Shown here: piece by piece, positions 1 to 13,724 of the stretch
Position numbering within the stretch: position 1 is the first letter of the stretch
Layout: each line of letters starts with the position of its first letter
NCBI GenBank assembly: GCA_036785325.1
Contig: JAXIVH010000014.1
Location: 931,566 to 995,565, forward strand
DNA length: 64,000 nt
Direction: 5' to 3'
Origin: Urophycis tenuis
Lineage: Eukaryota; Chordata; Actinopteri; Gadiformes; Phycidae
Program-made: the position numbers and the translations under genes
The notes under the pieces: generated by a model
The model's input: only the letters and a program-made list of their open reading frames with translations
The model's database searches: none
What the model was told of the DNA's origin: nothing

Positions 1-1042
1 AGTCAAATAAAATTAAAATCATTTCCGTTTTAACCAATCCCTATAAAGTCTTTGGGGGGGGGGGCGGTCTTAGAAAGCTTGCAAGCGTGGGCTGTGTGTG
101 TGTTGAGCAAGGCCTGGTGGGTTGCTCATGCGGATGGCTAGGATATTAGCATGGGAAACAAGCACTCAATCTTTAAGTGGCTGAGTCCACGCGCCAGCCC
201 TCACACCTACTGCATATCCTCAAGATGGCCGCCCAGAGCGCGGCACTCCAGAGAACAAGTTACAACAAATATAAAAGCGGGGACTAAAATGTATTGGTCC
301 CCACCAATGTCGGCATCCGTGCAACCGATTGCGGTTTGCTCTTTACATCATGTCCGCTGCAAGGAATGCACCATAATGTCTGTCTGTATGTCTAGCACAT
401 TCTGTATTTAAAGGTTGCCAGTCTGTGCTTTGATAATAACAATAATAACAGACTCAACCAGATAACAATAAAACAGACTCAACCAGAGTGACCTAAACTC
501 GAGGAAGCTAAAGGATGGAATATGTAATGGTACACGCTGAACTGAGATTCATCTCCTTAGAATAGAGACATAATTGTTTTCTTTGCCCTCTAGTCCCCTG
601 CGAGCCCAAGTTTGAATGAGCAAACTTAGCCACGTTAAACAATAGAAAAGCAATCCTGCAGATATCAGTCGATATTACAGATACAAAAGCATTCCCCGCA
701 TTAGAGTCTATCCGCATTGTTTATGCTGGATACTTATGTGACATACGTAACAAGGTGAGAAAACATGGTTAGTCTAAAAAGGGTGTGTGTTCCCTGTGGG
801 CTGTGAGCACCCCTAGTGGAGGCGTACACATTGCATAGCTTATGTTCCCTATGGCTTGCACTCCGCACTCGCTCCAGTTGTGCTTCCCACTAGTCTCTGT
901 TCAGCGCTATAACTTTTTGTGTAGCTGCTCCAAATGCGATTGTACACGTTGATTGTGCCCAACCTCACTCGAACGTCTGCCTGAGCGATTAAAATGTAAA
1001 TACACGTGTTGTGGTTGCAGAATTGGCTTCCGTATGTTAGTG

Positions 1043-1511
1043 CAGTGGTTCCAAACTGTTTGTGCCCAAGGCACACCAAGAACAAGTAGAAATCTCAAGG
1101 CACACCTATTATGCAAAATAGCCTTTATAACACGTGTTATCACTCATATCATGTAAAATGTCTGTAAATGTGCATAGTTATTTACTAATGCCAAATAAAA
1201 TGTGACAAAGACTCATTACTCATGAAATGTATTAACCAAATATTTCAAATATTAACTTGAAACTTTATCAAATTAGGCTTCATCAAAGCAGCAACACACC
1301 CATTTAAACCAGACAGGTCACAAAATAAAAAAATGAGGCAAGAATTAAAGAATTGTTTTTAGGTATATAGTTTGCCTCTGTACAATGAAATGAGTCCATA
1401 CAAAGTACTGATAAACTAAATTAATAAATAATTATTTTTGTGTAGTTGTATACTGCAATAATAATGTATGGTCGTCACAAAATCCCACGGCACACCGTTT
1501 GGGAACCAAAG
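1043..1511. mobile_element. Non-autonomous hAT-type MITE with intact target-site duplication
   Basis: The element begins CAGTGGTTCC and ends GGAACCAAAG, and the ends form imperfect terminal inverted repeats that extend inward around GGCACACC. It is flanked on both sides by the same 8-bp sequence TGTTAGTG (1,035-1,042 and 1,512-1,519). An 8-bp duplication and CAGTGGTT-type ends are typical of hAT elements of the Charlie group. The 469-bp body has no transposase frame, so it must have been moved in trans. The perfect duplication suggests a fairly recent insertion. Confidence 0.85.
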
Positions 1512-3584
1512 TGTTAGTGTATCGCGATGGCGTATCGTTTGGTAATGACGATCGGCAAAATTAATAATGGTGCCTTCATGTGCTATGGAAAATATGGTAA
1601 ATACCAAAGGCCGACGTGAAACTGCACATGAACACCCCTCTCGTCGTAATTTCCAACTGGGGTGCTCGTAGAATATTTTTACATTCCGAGTTGACGATTT
1701 AGATAACCTTTGACCTTTTGAAGATGGCGAGAGCGCAACGCAAGAGTCGTGAGTGGAAAATATATATATACAGTAAATATATACTGTAAAATATACAGCA
1801 TATTGTTTACCGTTTGTGTTTTGGATAAGTCCTCTTCTTGCTGTAGCAGATGAATTAGGCAGTCTAAAATGGTTTCACCCAAGTAACAGGTCAGGATCTG
1901 TGGGTCCGCCATGTTTAAACTTCGCCACAAGACAACAAAAGCACTTGAACACAACGCGCACTGGTAATTTTCCAGTTCACAAATGGAAAATATCATCTTT
2001 CCCATAGCACGTGAACGCCCCATAAGCCCTTCCTCACCATTACATCTGACAGGGATTCACGGGGCACAGACACGACGGCCAAGCATGTACACCTGTTCTG
2101 TGTCCCTTAAGGTCGCAGTGACCCATGCGTCACGACGCGGGGAGGACCAAGCGGTTTACGGTGACTTTACTCTCTGACCCGTCGTGCATCGCAGAGGGGG
2201 CTCATGGGTAATGGCGGCGGCTGCCATTTGGTCGCACGCCACGGGACACCGTGTGTCACTCTGATCTGACGGCGGCTGTAATTGCGCGAGAGTGATGCAA
2301 TTTGCGGCACACTTCGAGAGCACACACAACTCGCTCCCGGGTCAACGTGTGCACACACCTTTCGACGTTTCAGTAGGAGTCCGTGTTTGTTTCATGAGTC
2401 ACGTTGCCCTGGTTAAAAAAAAATAATTATTGAAGAACAAAAAGGTCTGCAAATTTGAAAAATATACAAATAGGCTAAGTGCTTTTGAATACCAAACATA
2501 CTTTTGAAGTTGCAGCCATATCATTGTGGGGCAAGGCAAAAGGATTCATTTTATAGACATTATCATTTGATTATATGGTCAGGCATCACTTTAAAATGTA
2601 TACTAATAGTTTAACCATTCATTGTCATGCCTGCCCCCTCCGCTTTGTCTTGTTATGAGCTCATTCTAAGCTAATTCTTCCATTTCTGCCATGCCACACT
2701 TTGTGTCGATTTGAGCTGGTCCCTTGGATCCAGAGTTGTCCATGCTCCTGTGCGTGAGTGTTAGCGCCCTCCTATACTGCTGTTTAATTGCACTTAGGCA
2801 CGTCAATCAAAAGAATGTCTGGCAGGCCGTACACCAAAACAAAAGTCCTAAAATAGCCCGATGTGGCAGGAGGGCTGGAGAGTGGCTGAGGCTACAGCGG
2901 TGGTCGGTGGTATAATCCTTCCGGTAGCAGGGCTGAAAAAAGTTGAAATATTAAATTATCGAGCCTTTGAAAAAGGTAATGTTCATTGTTTACATTGAGG
3001 GTTCCCTTCCCATAGCAAACTCAATGTGCACCAAATGAAATCTGTGCAAAGGGATGGACCGATCAGAGTTTCACTGGGGAACAGAGGATATAACAAGTAC
3101 TATGAGGATACAATCATTGATTATGCTTCAATTTGAATCTTGATGAGTGGTCCTAATTATATTAGAGATCGTGTTTCATATTCTGCAAATTCTCAATTCT
3201 TTACCCACAACAATAGAAAATCTAACCATTGCTTTCTCAATTAATATTTCAGCTTAGAACAATGAACAAATATATCCACAGACATGTATTACGTAGGGTA
3301 GCAGGGCCATTGACTCTCAATAGCAAACACCAGAATCAGAAACTAAACGCTGACCGAATCCAAATAGGAAACCCTGACCCGAAACCAAACCCTAGAACCA
3401 AAAACCAAACCCCAAAACCTCACCCCGAGAGGAAACTCGAACCGTTAAAAACCCAAAAACCAACACTAAACCAGTACCGGAGTGTGGCGTGAGGTATATA
3501 AAAAACGCTTTGAATCGGGTGGCAACCCACCAGCCACACACATTTATGTGCACACTATATCCTGTTTCACGTGGCTTTGCCAGG

Positions 3585-4035
3585 AAACAGGGGGGAGGGG
3601 GGAGGGGGGGAACCCCATGGGGGGGGGGGGGAACCAATGAAAACACAGCGTGATGATCTCCAGTCCTCACCCCCCACCCCTCCCCCACCCCCCAGAACCC
3701 GAGAAATCCCTCCGTCCAATCCCGGCACAGCGAGACCGCGCAGGGGCCCGGGCGGCTCAACCAATCAGAGCGGCCTGTCACAGCGTGGGGAGGGCCCTCC
3801 CCCGCCCCTCTCTCTCTTGGCCTCACCAGCCAGGGCGGCGTGCGTCTCACACCTTCACGCTCATCCCTCACTCGCGCCTCTTCCGAGTGTGAACGCAAAC
3901 ATATCCACAAAGAATCTTGGTTTTTTGGCACATTTGCCCCAGCCATTGACACTGATTAAAATCAAACGGTGTTGGCAGTGGGCTGCTGCGACAGCACTCA
4001 GCACGCTGTGGGAGGGGGGGGGGGGGGGGGGATGT
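3585..4035. repeat. G-run/C-run-rich block
   Basis: Several runs of 8 to 17 G (around 3,592-3,632 and 4,012-4,031) and C-rich tracts (3,669-3,693) give strong strand asymmetry and quadruplex potential. The overlapping open frames of 166 and 186 residues are proline/glycine-rich by composition and match no protein I know. Confidence 0.6.
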
Positions 4036-4333
4036 AGGCTACATTATAACGTATCAACAGCGGTGGCCTAGGGGTGTATTTCTTCTCTCGGTGGCTCAGT
4101 TTAATAGACGTGTTGTTCACACAAGGTCACGGTCTGTGACGTGCGGCGGTAGGGTCTCGGGAACCGTGTTGTTTTTTTTAGGTGGAGGGTGAACGAAACA
4201 ACAACATTGCTTTTTCGTGTTTCCTCGTTCATTGATGTAGGCGAACGAAAAGTGACCACGCCCCGTGACAAACGGTTGAGAAATGAGATGAGTTGGAAGC
4301 TATGAACATACTTCGTATTCATATACAGTATGT

Positions 4334-4373
4334 GCAAACTATTATATATATATATACAGTATATATAATAGTT

Positions 4374-4425
<52 letters not shown>

Positions 4426-4545
4426 CACAGTATATCATACATAGCATAAAATAGCATATGGGCCAATGTAATGTTGAATGCATTTTTTTATTTTTTTAAT
4501 ATATATACAGTATACAGTATATATATATATATGTATATAAAAAAA
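4334..4545. repeat. (TA)n microsatellite with a perfect 17-bp palindrome
   Basis: Bases 4,334-4,350 and 4,360-4,376 are exact reverse complements (GCAAACTATTATATATA) around a 9-bp loop. An uninterrupted (AT)n tract of about 40 bp follows, with another TA-rich tract near 4,498-4,540. It is likely to form cruciforms and to be unstable in length. Confidence 0.8.
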
Positions 4546-4779
4546 TAAATGCATTTCTTCTTGTGTTTCTTGATGTGTCTCTCTCTGTGTGTGGACGTGC
4601 AATTGAAGCCTTGGCTTTGGGGCCGCACCTCAAACAGAGCTGGTCGATGGGGCGGCCTTCACATGCTATTGAGCACAGATGGCAAATTGTTTTCTAGGAA
4701 AGCATCGGCCTTCCCTTTCTCGCTCTATCACTGTCTGCGTGTGTCTAGGAGGTGGTAGTGTAGGAGGTGCTGGCGGGTG

Positions 4780-5146
4780 TAGGCGGTGGTGGTGGTGGTG
4801 GTGGTGGTGGTGGTGGTGGTGACGTAGGAGGCAGTGGGCGTGTAGCAGGCGGCATGGGTGGTGGAGGTGGTGCTGTAGGAGGCAGTGGGAGTGTAGGAGG
4901 TGGTATGGGTGGTGGTGGTGTAGGTGTAGCAGGAGGAGGTGGAGGAAGGGGTGGGGGTGGTGTGGGGGGAGGAGGAGGAGGAGGAGGTGGCGGAGGAGGG
5001 GATGGATCTGGGCCTAGGCGAGCAGCAGATTACACAAAATGGCTAAATCAATTCCACACTGATACTGAGAAACAGATTAGAGAGCAGTGGGCTCCTATTT
5101 TTGTGGTGCTGGTGGTGCTGGTGGTGGTGGTGGTGGTGGGGACGGG
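4780..5146 (+). repeat. GGT/GGA/GTGGTG trinucleotide-rich tract
   Basis: A run of GGT, GGA and related triplets is interrupted by imperfect copies of a TAGGAGGCAGTGGG-like module. It yields a 175-residue open frame (4,767-5,294) that is almost entirely glycine and valine. No codon bias, splice context or known domain supports a gene. Confidence 0.7.
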
Positions 5147-5797
5147 CGGGGAGTTGTTCAAGCATATCTCAAAACCCGATAACCAATATAGGCTTTATTA
5201 TCTGGAGGAAACGCCATACATTTCAGAATTGAGCACATCACACAATGGGGTTTGGCTGAATGTCTTCTCAACATCTCACGGGGCAGGGCGCTGAACTCTC
5301 ACCTCGCTTTCTTCCATACTAATAAATGAGGATAGACAGAGCCTGTCCCTGTGTGCTCATGTCCTATGCCAACTGGCTGGTGTTGTATCAGTCAGGCTGG
5401 CCATCAACAGCAATATCTATGTTAAAAAAAAAAATATCTACGGGTTAGTAAAGAACCATTTCATTGAAAAAGCATTGTAAAATCTAACCCTAATATCTAC
5501 CATACAATATCATCTGACATGCTGAGATGTATTCATAGTGAATTGCTGAACCTAGCCTTATTAGCTTAGAATGGTACTGTTGACAGTGAACACTAAAAGG
5601 GTGTGGCACCCAGTATTTTAGGGAAACTTGAGGGGGGCTGGGGGGGGATAATATACTATCATCTACTACCATCATTTCGAGACTAAAGGATTGGGATTCA
5701 CGCAATATGAACACGGGCCATTTATTACTTGGACGAATGTGATTGGCTCATTTCTCAGCTCAGGGCTCAACCTCTAGCGTGTGACAGGGGAGGGTGG

Positions 5798-5814
5798 AGT
5801 GGTGTGTGCGTGTG

Positions 5815-5870
<56 letters not shown>

Positions 5871-5873
5871 TGT
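5798..5873 (+). repeat. (GTGC)n/(GT)n microsatellite
   Basis: About 14 tandem GCGT tetramers sit between short GT runs. Every unit contains CpG, so the tract could be a methylation target. It is a simple tandem repeat with no coding signal. Confidence 0.9.
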
Positions 5874-6726
5874 AACCAAGTCGGGAGTTTATTTTTTTGA
5901 CATCATATTTATTGTTATTGTCGGAACAAAAGAACAATAAAATGCAATAAACGTGGGGGAATTCAATGTGCACTTCATATATGTTTGTTTTCCACGGTTT
6001 ACGCAATAGATGGCAAATGGAGGGCTCCGGAGGGTTCCGGCAAAGCGGTTTCAAGAAACCCATCGGCCAGGCTAGATGTAGCCCAAGCAGGACTAAATCT
6101 AAATACATATTTTGGCCAACGCTCTCTTGCTCGACGCTACGACGGGTAGCCAGACAACACACCGGACACACCGACGCACGAATACACAAAAACTAATACA
6201 AAAGAGGACGGCGAAGTTACAAGAGAAGTCCCTGTTTGTTATCTGCCGCTTCGAGCTCCCCTCCCTATAGGGCTGGCTGTAGGCCCGCATTTCTACACTG
6301 CAAAGATTATTTTTTTTCTTCGGTCGCGGCGCCTTAAGAAGAGAGATAAAGGACAAAACACAGAACGCATTAGCAAGCATCACAATGTGTGTGTGTGTGT
6401 GTGTTTGGGGGGGGGGGGAGAGAAAAAAACACACAACACAGGCAGGAGGAGAGAGTGAAAGATAGAGGAGGAAAAAGCAAAAAAGCAGTTTGGTGGTGGA
6501 GGAGGGGGTGAGGGGTGACGGTGAGGGGTGACGGTGAGGGTGGGGGTGATGGTGGTGGGGGGGGGGGGGGGTTGAGAGACAGCGGTTCTTCGTGGCCCTG
6601 CTGGGAAGCCACTGCTAATTTCATGCTCTGCATTTTATTGTCATGCCTCAGTAATTGTGGCGGGCGCGCCCAAAATGTTTCCTCGACGCAAGCGCACGGA
6701 CTCGCCGCCGCGGATCACGACGCTAC

Positions 6727-6827
6727 CTTTCGCACGTACGCACGTACGCACACACACACACACACACATAGACACACGTGCACGCACACCTCCATGCACG
6801 CGCACGCACACGCACGCACGCACGCAC

Positions 6828-6878
<51 letters not shown>

Positions 6879-6926
6879 CACACACGCACACCTCCATGCA
6901 CGCACACACACACAAACACACACACT
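6727..6926 (+). repeat. Compound (AC)n/(GCAC)n microsatellite
   Basis: About 200 bp of CA dinucleotides mixed with GCAC tetramers and two copies of a CACCTCCATGCACGC module. The repeated interruption implies a past internal duplication. Several open frames across it are repeat artefacts. Confidence 0.9.
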
Positions 6927-7614
6927 ATGAGACTAGCTGGCCACTGCAGCATCCACCCTCTGTGGAAGTCCTTAGAGATGGCTCTGAATATCTGCCATCT
7001 TACATGTACGTGTAGTGTTAAAACAGAAACAATAACAACAAAAAAAACTGTATATGATTATAATCTAAATGTTAAAAGATACCCATTTTGGAAAAAAAAA
7101 AAAGAACGGCTTGAAATGAAAACACAATGGATCGTGCTGCGCATGTGGAATTAAATGGCTTAAAGTGCCCTGCATCTACATCTTGTGCTGAGCTTTCTCT
7201 CGCTCGCTCGCTCTTTCTTGCGTTGACTTTCTGTTCACTTGGTGACAATCAGGGCTGCCTGAAATGGCCTTATGTAACACGGCTGAAAGCGCAGCTCTCC
7301 ACTCAGACTCGCCCGGCCACTCTGCCGGGAGCACACAGTACACGGGTGATTAGGACCGCAGCACGAGGCCCAGATGAACGCAAACAGGGCTTTGGTTTCG
7401 TTTTCCTTGGGGAGAATTAGTGGATCCATAACGTTAAAATGACCCGATCAGGTGTGTTCAATCTAACTCGGCTGGTTGGGGTTATTCAAAAAGACACCAA
7501 CTCCTTTCTTGAGCCCTGAAACCCCCTGCTCTGATCTTCCCCAACATAAGTATTTCGCATTACGCATTTCAGGGTTTTTTTGCGTCATTTTCTAGCCAAC
7601 CTGGCTGATACTTT

Positions 7615-8300
7615 GGGGGCAGCCGCGGCCTACTGGTTAGGGCTTCGGACTTGCTAACCGGAGGGTTGCCGGTTCCAACCCCGACCAGTACGAACGGCTG
7701 AAGTGCCTGTGAGCAAAGCACCTAACCCCTCACTGCTCCCCGAGCGCCGCTGTTGGCAGCTCACTGCCTCGGGATTAGTGTGCCTTACCATCACTGTGTG
7801 CCTCACCATCAGACAGTACGTTTACATGCAGCAAGAAATTCGAATTTCTAATCGTATAAGACATCGTTCAGACTTTTTAAGTGCATGTAAACACCTTAAT
7901 CCGACCTACTTCGGACCTACTTCTGACCTATTTCGGACATCTAAAATCGGATAACTACACCTGGATAATTCGATCATAGTCAGACTTTTAACGGCATGTA
8001 TACTCAGCAATCGGATCTGAATCGGATTTTGCATTCTGCGCACGCGCAGTGCCATTCTGCACATGCGCAGCGCCACATAGCGTCCAGAGTCAGCCCATGC
8101 TCCGGCTGTTAATCCGATTCTCTGAACGGCATGTATACTCGGACAAGTGATCCGGTCTTACGCATGTCATTATCTGATCCGATCAGAAATTCCAATTTCT
8201 TGCTGCATGTAAACGTACTGACTGTGTGCTGAGTGTATTTCCACTACTTCACGATTGGGTTAAATAGAGAGACCAAATTTCCCTCACGGGATCAAAAGAG
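7615..8300 (+). mobile_element. tRNA-derived SINE (copy A), split by a MITE
   Basis: The head carries polymerase III promoter-like boxes: box A around CTACTGGTTAGGGCTTCGG and a box B-like GGTTCCAACCC. The end ATTTCCCTCACGGGATCAAAAGAG matches the copies at 51,135-51,408 (plus) and 28,965-29,218 (minus). The body is interrupted at 7,814-8,220 by an unrelated inverted-repeat element. This is a SINE head and not a tRNA gene: no acceptor stem or anticodon arm can be folded. Confidence 0.85.
7814..8220. mobile_element. 407-bp MITE nested in the SINE
   Basis: The ends are long inverted repeats: CAGTACGTTTACATGCAGC at the left is mirrored by GCTGCATGTAAACGTACTG at the right, continuing through AAGAAATT. 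The interior repeats the motif CGGCATGTATACTC near both ends. No transposase frame is present. The target-site duplication could not be settled because flanking SINE bases also look duplicated, so the superfamily is not assigned. Confidence 0.85.
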
Positions 8301-10540
8301 TAATTCTTCTTCTTCTTCTTGTTAAACCACAGAAGTCACAGAGTCCTCCGCTGAGGACCGTGACCATGAGGTTGAGGAGACTGCCAGACATCACCGCAGC
8401 GCGTGTGTAAAATGTTGTGTACATCAGGGCATCAAACCTCTTTGTCAACCCCACGGCAAGGCACGGCGGGTGGTTTGGGAAGTACATCGAGAGCGAGTTC
8501 ATCCTTTCTCACCGCTGGTACAAGGGATTACCCACGGCCATTATCCCTTTAGAAACTGTCGATGTCCAAATAAAACACTCACTGCCCATCCTGGTTGATA
8601 CCTTTTGTAGTCCATTTCATCGTTCTTTAATCACAATACTGGCAAGAGCTAACCTCCGAGCTTTAGTCATATTTTCCATCAAATCGTTTTCCTGAGGTGT
8701 ATATACAGACACCAGCTCCCCTTGTCCTGCTTTTAACGTTGACGGTATAACACGAGCAATCGTTTCTTGATCAAAACTCTTTGTTCATTTAAATAGAAAA
8801 TGTCCCTTTATCAAAACAGAATGATGGGGTAATGCATATGCAGACTTCCTGGGCCTTATCTACCCTGGTACTGGAGCATTCAGAGTGACATCATTGATCA
8901 GGTTTTCAAGGGACTGAGTTAGCAGTAATATATTAGCTTAATGGGCCATGCCATGAAATACCTATGGTATCTCCACAATGACACACATGAATAAACTCAA
9001 AATAAAGACAAGGATGGGTAAAATTTTGGGCCCCAAAATCCCCGCTCACTTTAAAAAAGAAACGTCTGAATCGTGAAATTAACCGAAATAGAAATTCAGG
9101 ATTGGGTAAACATTTGTTTTCGTCTAAAAAAAAAATCTATAATGGACTCAAAAACTACTACTACTAACTACCTTTGACAAATTAGTCAAGTTAATTACAC
9201 TCTAGTGAATAACACACTTTGTCATGATTTCAATTGCTCAGGCTAAAAAGGATGTCCTCTTCTTCAACACGTCTGATTGGCTCACACACCACCACTTATT
9301 ACAGGGAAACTGCCAGCTGCTACTTGACTCACAAGTGCCCCCCGCTGGCAGGATACGGGACAGCAGGACAAGGGAGGGGAGGAACGTCGGTCCCATAATT
9401 TGCCCACCGGGAAAACTGGGTGGTGTCAACTCTGGTGTGTCCTCAAGGACACATCTTGCCACCCCCGGGTATTTACATACGTCCCTCAGAACACTTTGAG
9501 CAATGAGCACCGACGACGGTGGACCTTATCCACGCAAGGGAGGACCCGCCTCCTAACCTCTTGCCTCCCTCATGCGTGAGGCAGGCAGTGACGGTGTGCG
9601 GTGGTGGGGAGGTGGGTGGTCAGTGCTGCCCTCTAGTGGTGAAATACAAACATTGCAAATCTCTATAGAATTGGGCCATTTGAAGAATCATCACATCTAA
9701 CCATTGATATGATGCATCAATATTAAAACAATATAAACACACATGTCACTCACTCATTAGGCGGTGGGATAAAATGTGAAGCAACCGATAAAACAATGCT
9801 CTGCGTGAATACCTCACCCTTGTTTTATGTGTAGGTCTTAATGTAGATTCTTTTAAAGGATACCAGCCAGAGGAAAAGAGGAGTGCGTGGTCATCGGCAC
9901 TCTGACTCTGTGGGACAAAACAGAGATCACAAGCAGACAGCCGCAGCAAGAACAGCACTGCCGGCGCCTACACCTCCAGTCCTCCAGTGCACTAACTCAA
10001 CCAAAAGACCAGAGGTGTGCGCTAGGAGAGCTCAGAGACCCAGTCACCCTGGTCCCAGCCCTGCCCTGCCCACACCGTGTTGACCTGCTACGGCTGACAT
10101 GTCTACAGTAACAGGGTGGCGTGTGGATACATCTCCAAGAGCCATCGTTTTCTCGGAACAGGCTGTTGACGTGCATGAGAAGCCTTTTCCCGTCCTGATG
10201 TGATCCTTTCAAAATAAAGGTTAGGGCTGAGGGGTAGGGGTGGGTGTGGTGGTGGGTGGTGGGGGGGGGGGGGGGGCGGTAAGCCCTACCCTCGCAGTAG
10301 CGGAGGGGAGGGTAGAGCGCATCCGCACAACAGATCGGCTGTGCCAATCAGTGTCCGCTTGTTTTTTTGTTTTGTTTTTCCCACGGTGCACCGCTGCTGC
10401 GAACAACCAGTCAAAATGGCCGCCTTCAGTCACTCCAGCTTTGATACACAGCTGGCGATACAAAGGATTTTTTTTTCTTTTTTAGTTTCTCCCCCTTTTT
10501 TTTTTGGTCTGATGCCCCATCTATGTCAGCAGCAGCAGCA

Positions 10541-10618
<78 letters not shown>

Positions 10619-10646
10619 ACACACACACACACACACACACACACGC
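10541..10646 (+). repeat. (AC)n microsatellite
   Basis: About 105 bp of near-pure CA dinucleotides with a single ATC interruption. It follows a short CAG run at 10,528-10,541. Confidence 0.95.
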
Positions 10647-11002
10647 GTCACACATGCACGTGTTCACAATCAGCAGCACCCTTCATGTCCAACCCAGCCA
10701 GCGTTCTACGCTACACCCTCTCGTGATGAAGATCTGTCCCACGTGCAGCAGCCCTACACCGAGGGGGGGGGGGGAACGCGGCTACAGACGCAAAAGCCTT
10801 CAGCAAGGGGGTTGATCCGTTTAGCAGGGGGGGCTAAACCGCTAAAAGGAGTCAACGGTAAAAGAGACACACACACACACAAGCATGTATTATTCATGGG
10901 GGCGGTAAAATAAGCTACATTTAATTTCCCAATCAGCTGTTGGCGTTACTACCGTAATGAGATGCTAATAGCCAAGGGCCCCATATTCCCAGAGCCCTGC
11001 AG

Positions 11003-11300
<298 letters not shown>

Positions 11301-12242
11301 GAAAAGTGTTTAGGGTTGCATAATTAGTGGGCAGATAAGGAAGTGTCTGCGTCAGCCGGTGTCTTCACTGTGCTCTGATCCCATTGGTCCAGGGGTGCGG
11401 GGCCCCATGAGTCAATTGTGTGTTTATTCCTCTTATGTTTATCATGTCAGCAACGTCAGACTGAACGATGGTCAAGGACATGGCGGTGACAATACCATGT
11501 GAAGGACAACACACAGATGCGAAACACTAAATGCACATAAAATAACTCCAATCCTGACAATCTTTTAGTCGTCCTGCCAATTAGAGCACAAAAAATACAA
11601 ATATACAAAATGGTTGTCCATTAAAACTAATGTCGGACAAGAAGAATGAACCTCAATGAATCTGTGGACAGCGTCTTGCTCGTGCCTGGTGACTGATAAG
11701 ATAAGTAATGCGCGTAATCTGTGCTGTGACGATGGCCGGGAAAAGTTGAACGGTCCTGAGTTCGACTACTGCAAGAACGCAAAAAAAATAAACAACAACA
11801 GCGGAAATGAAGGTCAGAAGAGACAGCAGGAGGGGGAGAGAGAAGCTGGAGCAGCCCTCCACCAGAAGTGAGGTTGAAGGGGGGGGGCGGGAGGTTTTTT
11901 CCTTGGGTGTTTTTTGTTTTTTTTACATTCAGCACTATTTAAAAACCCCCTAACTGTTATGCGGCCTCCATCTTGGCTAAAGCTCCCTGAAGTGGCTAGC
12001 ACTGAAACCGATCACATTACACACACACACACGCACACACACGCACACACATGCACACAACCTTTACAAAGCCCAGCCAAAGACCGTACAAAGCTAACCA
12101 AATATATCCCTTTCTTTCTCTGTCTCACTCGCTAGCCTGCGCCCGCGGAATGCCTTCGTCCTTGAAAACGAGCAGCTGACAGCGGCCGCGGGGGGGGATG
12201 AAGGGAGGCCCCTTGTATCCAAGTTGGGGATCAAAGCGCGCT

Positions 12243-12420
12243 GAAAGGGGGGGGGGGGGGGGGGGGGCGCGCTTTATTTCCCCACGTAACGGCTCGGACA
12301 ATCTCAGCCCTTTGAATGCGAGCAGATTAATTACCTAAGATTAACCGGTATCGGGAGTAGGGGCTTTATTTACAACACAACGCCAAGGAACACTTGCACG
12401 TGCGCACGCACGCAGGCACG

Positions 12421-12454
<34 letters not shown>

Positions 12455-12455
12455 T
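12243..12455 (+). repeat. G-run followed by a CA microsatellite
   Basis: A run of about 20 G lies at 12,247-12,267, and a CA tract at 12,422-12,452. A matching GT/GCGT tract lies at 12,600-12,645. No gene signal is seen between them. Confidence 0.8.
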
Positions 12456-13140
12456 CGTGTGCGCACACACACGCAAGCACACAACGACACACATACACAG
12501 TTTAATTGGATGTAACCCTGAGGGAGGCCAGCATGGCAAAAGGCCAGTCTCTAGTTTGGAGTCGTGTTCAAGCTTCACACGGTTGATTGAAGGGGTGTGC
12601 AAGTGTGTGTGCGTGTGTGTGCGTGTGTGTGTGTGCGTGTGTGAGCACAGGTACAAGTAACAGGGTGTCATGACTTTGGCGGTCTTATCAAATATGACAT
12701 TGAACGATATGCAGGCAGACATGTGGGACAGATATGAACTCCCACTAGGTGGAGACATTTTCATCTGAAGCATTTCTGCCAAATAAGTGACCTGTGCTTT
12801 GAAGTAAATAAATAAAAGCTTAAAAACCACACCACCTACACTGGTTGTTATCAGAATCCCTAATGTACATATTTAGGTTCCCTGGGTGTTTGAGAGTATA
12901 GATATGTAGCCATGAGATGCAGATCCAGACTAGCTCAAGTAAATGTTGTATGTCATATGACAAACATAATATCACGATTAAAACCTAGTAATTTAATTCA
13001 CAAATAATGTTGTGTATATTTAGTACTTCCCATGAAATGGCCTTGACATTTTGTTTTTACATGCCCACTCCTGAACAAACTACCAAAATGGTTTTTAACA
13101 TCAAATAAAGGATCCAGAGTTAGTTAAAAAAAAAAAAACC

Positions 13141-13474
13141 TGTACATTTGCATATTTTGCATTTTGCACATTTGCACTTCTACTTTGCACAATTTATATC
13201 TGCACAACTATTTTTATTTTTATATCTACACCTCAGTCAGACTCAGTTACCAATTGCACTGTTCATCTCAATAGGATACTATGTATGTATATAGGTTTTC
13301 ATTTTTTCATTTGATCTGATTCTAAGAGCTTGCATATAATTTTATCTTAATTTAGGTAAATCTATTTATTGTTTATTGTCTATACTCAGGTTTTTTATCG
13401 CACTCCTCTATCCCCTTTGTACTGCTGGTCAATATGAATTTCTCCTCAGGGGGATTAATAAAGGAATATCTTAG
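13141..13474 (+). mobile_element. 3' end of a fish LINE-type retroelement (copy 1)
   Basis: The sequence runs from a TTTGCACATTTGCAC-type block to an end with the motif GGGGGATTAATAAAGGAAT. A second copy with the same order of blocks lies at 22,335-22,715. Short ends of the form CTCAGGGGGATTAATAAAG are typical of 5'-truncated CR1/Rex1-like LINEs in fish. No coding part remains, so the family is inferred from the ending only. Confidence 0.65.
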
Positions 13475-13583
13475 TTGGATGTTAGCCTTCAATCTAAAGA
13501 AAATGTATGCATCTATATACGTGTCACAAAATATGACTTTAATGTGACTCAAACAAACCAAATAAATGTACGCATGAGACCCC

Positions 13584-13724
<141 letters not shown>

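Noticed and set aside
3361..3480. CCCTRAC/CCAAACC-like stretch as an interstitial telomere
   Set aside because: No run of consecutive TTAGGG or CCCTAA units. It is just a degenerate A/C-rich tract.
4767..5294. 175-residue glycine/valine-rich open frame
   Set aside because: It is produced by GGT/GGA/GTG repeats. It has no splice context, domain or codon pattern of a gene.
8284..8695. Open frames after the first SINE (72 and 92 residues)
   Set aside because: No similarity to ADCK1 or any family I recognise, and no splice pattern. Left unassigned.
10523..10913. His/Thr-rich and Cys/Val-rich open frames over CA/GT tracts (also near 6,700, 13,500, 14,000, 14,700, 49,800 and 60,800)
   Set aside because: CA repeats read as (HT)n and GT repeats as (VC)n in all frames. 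They are artefacts of dinucleotide tracts.
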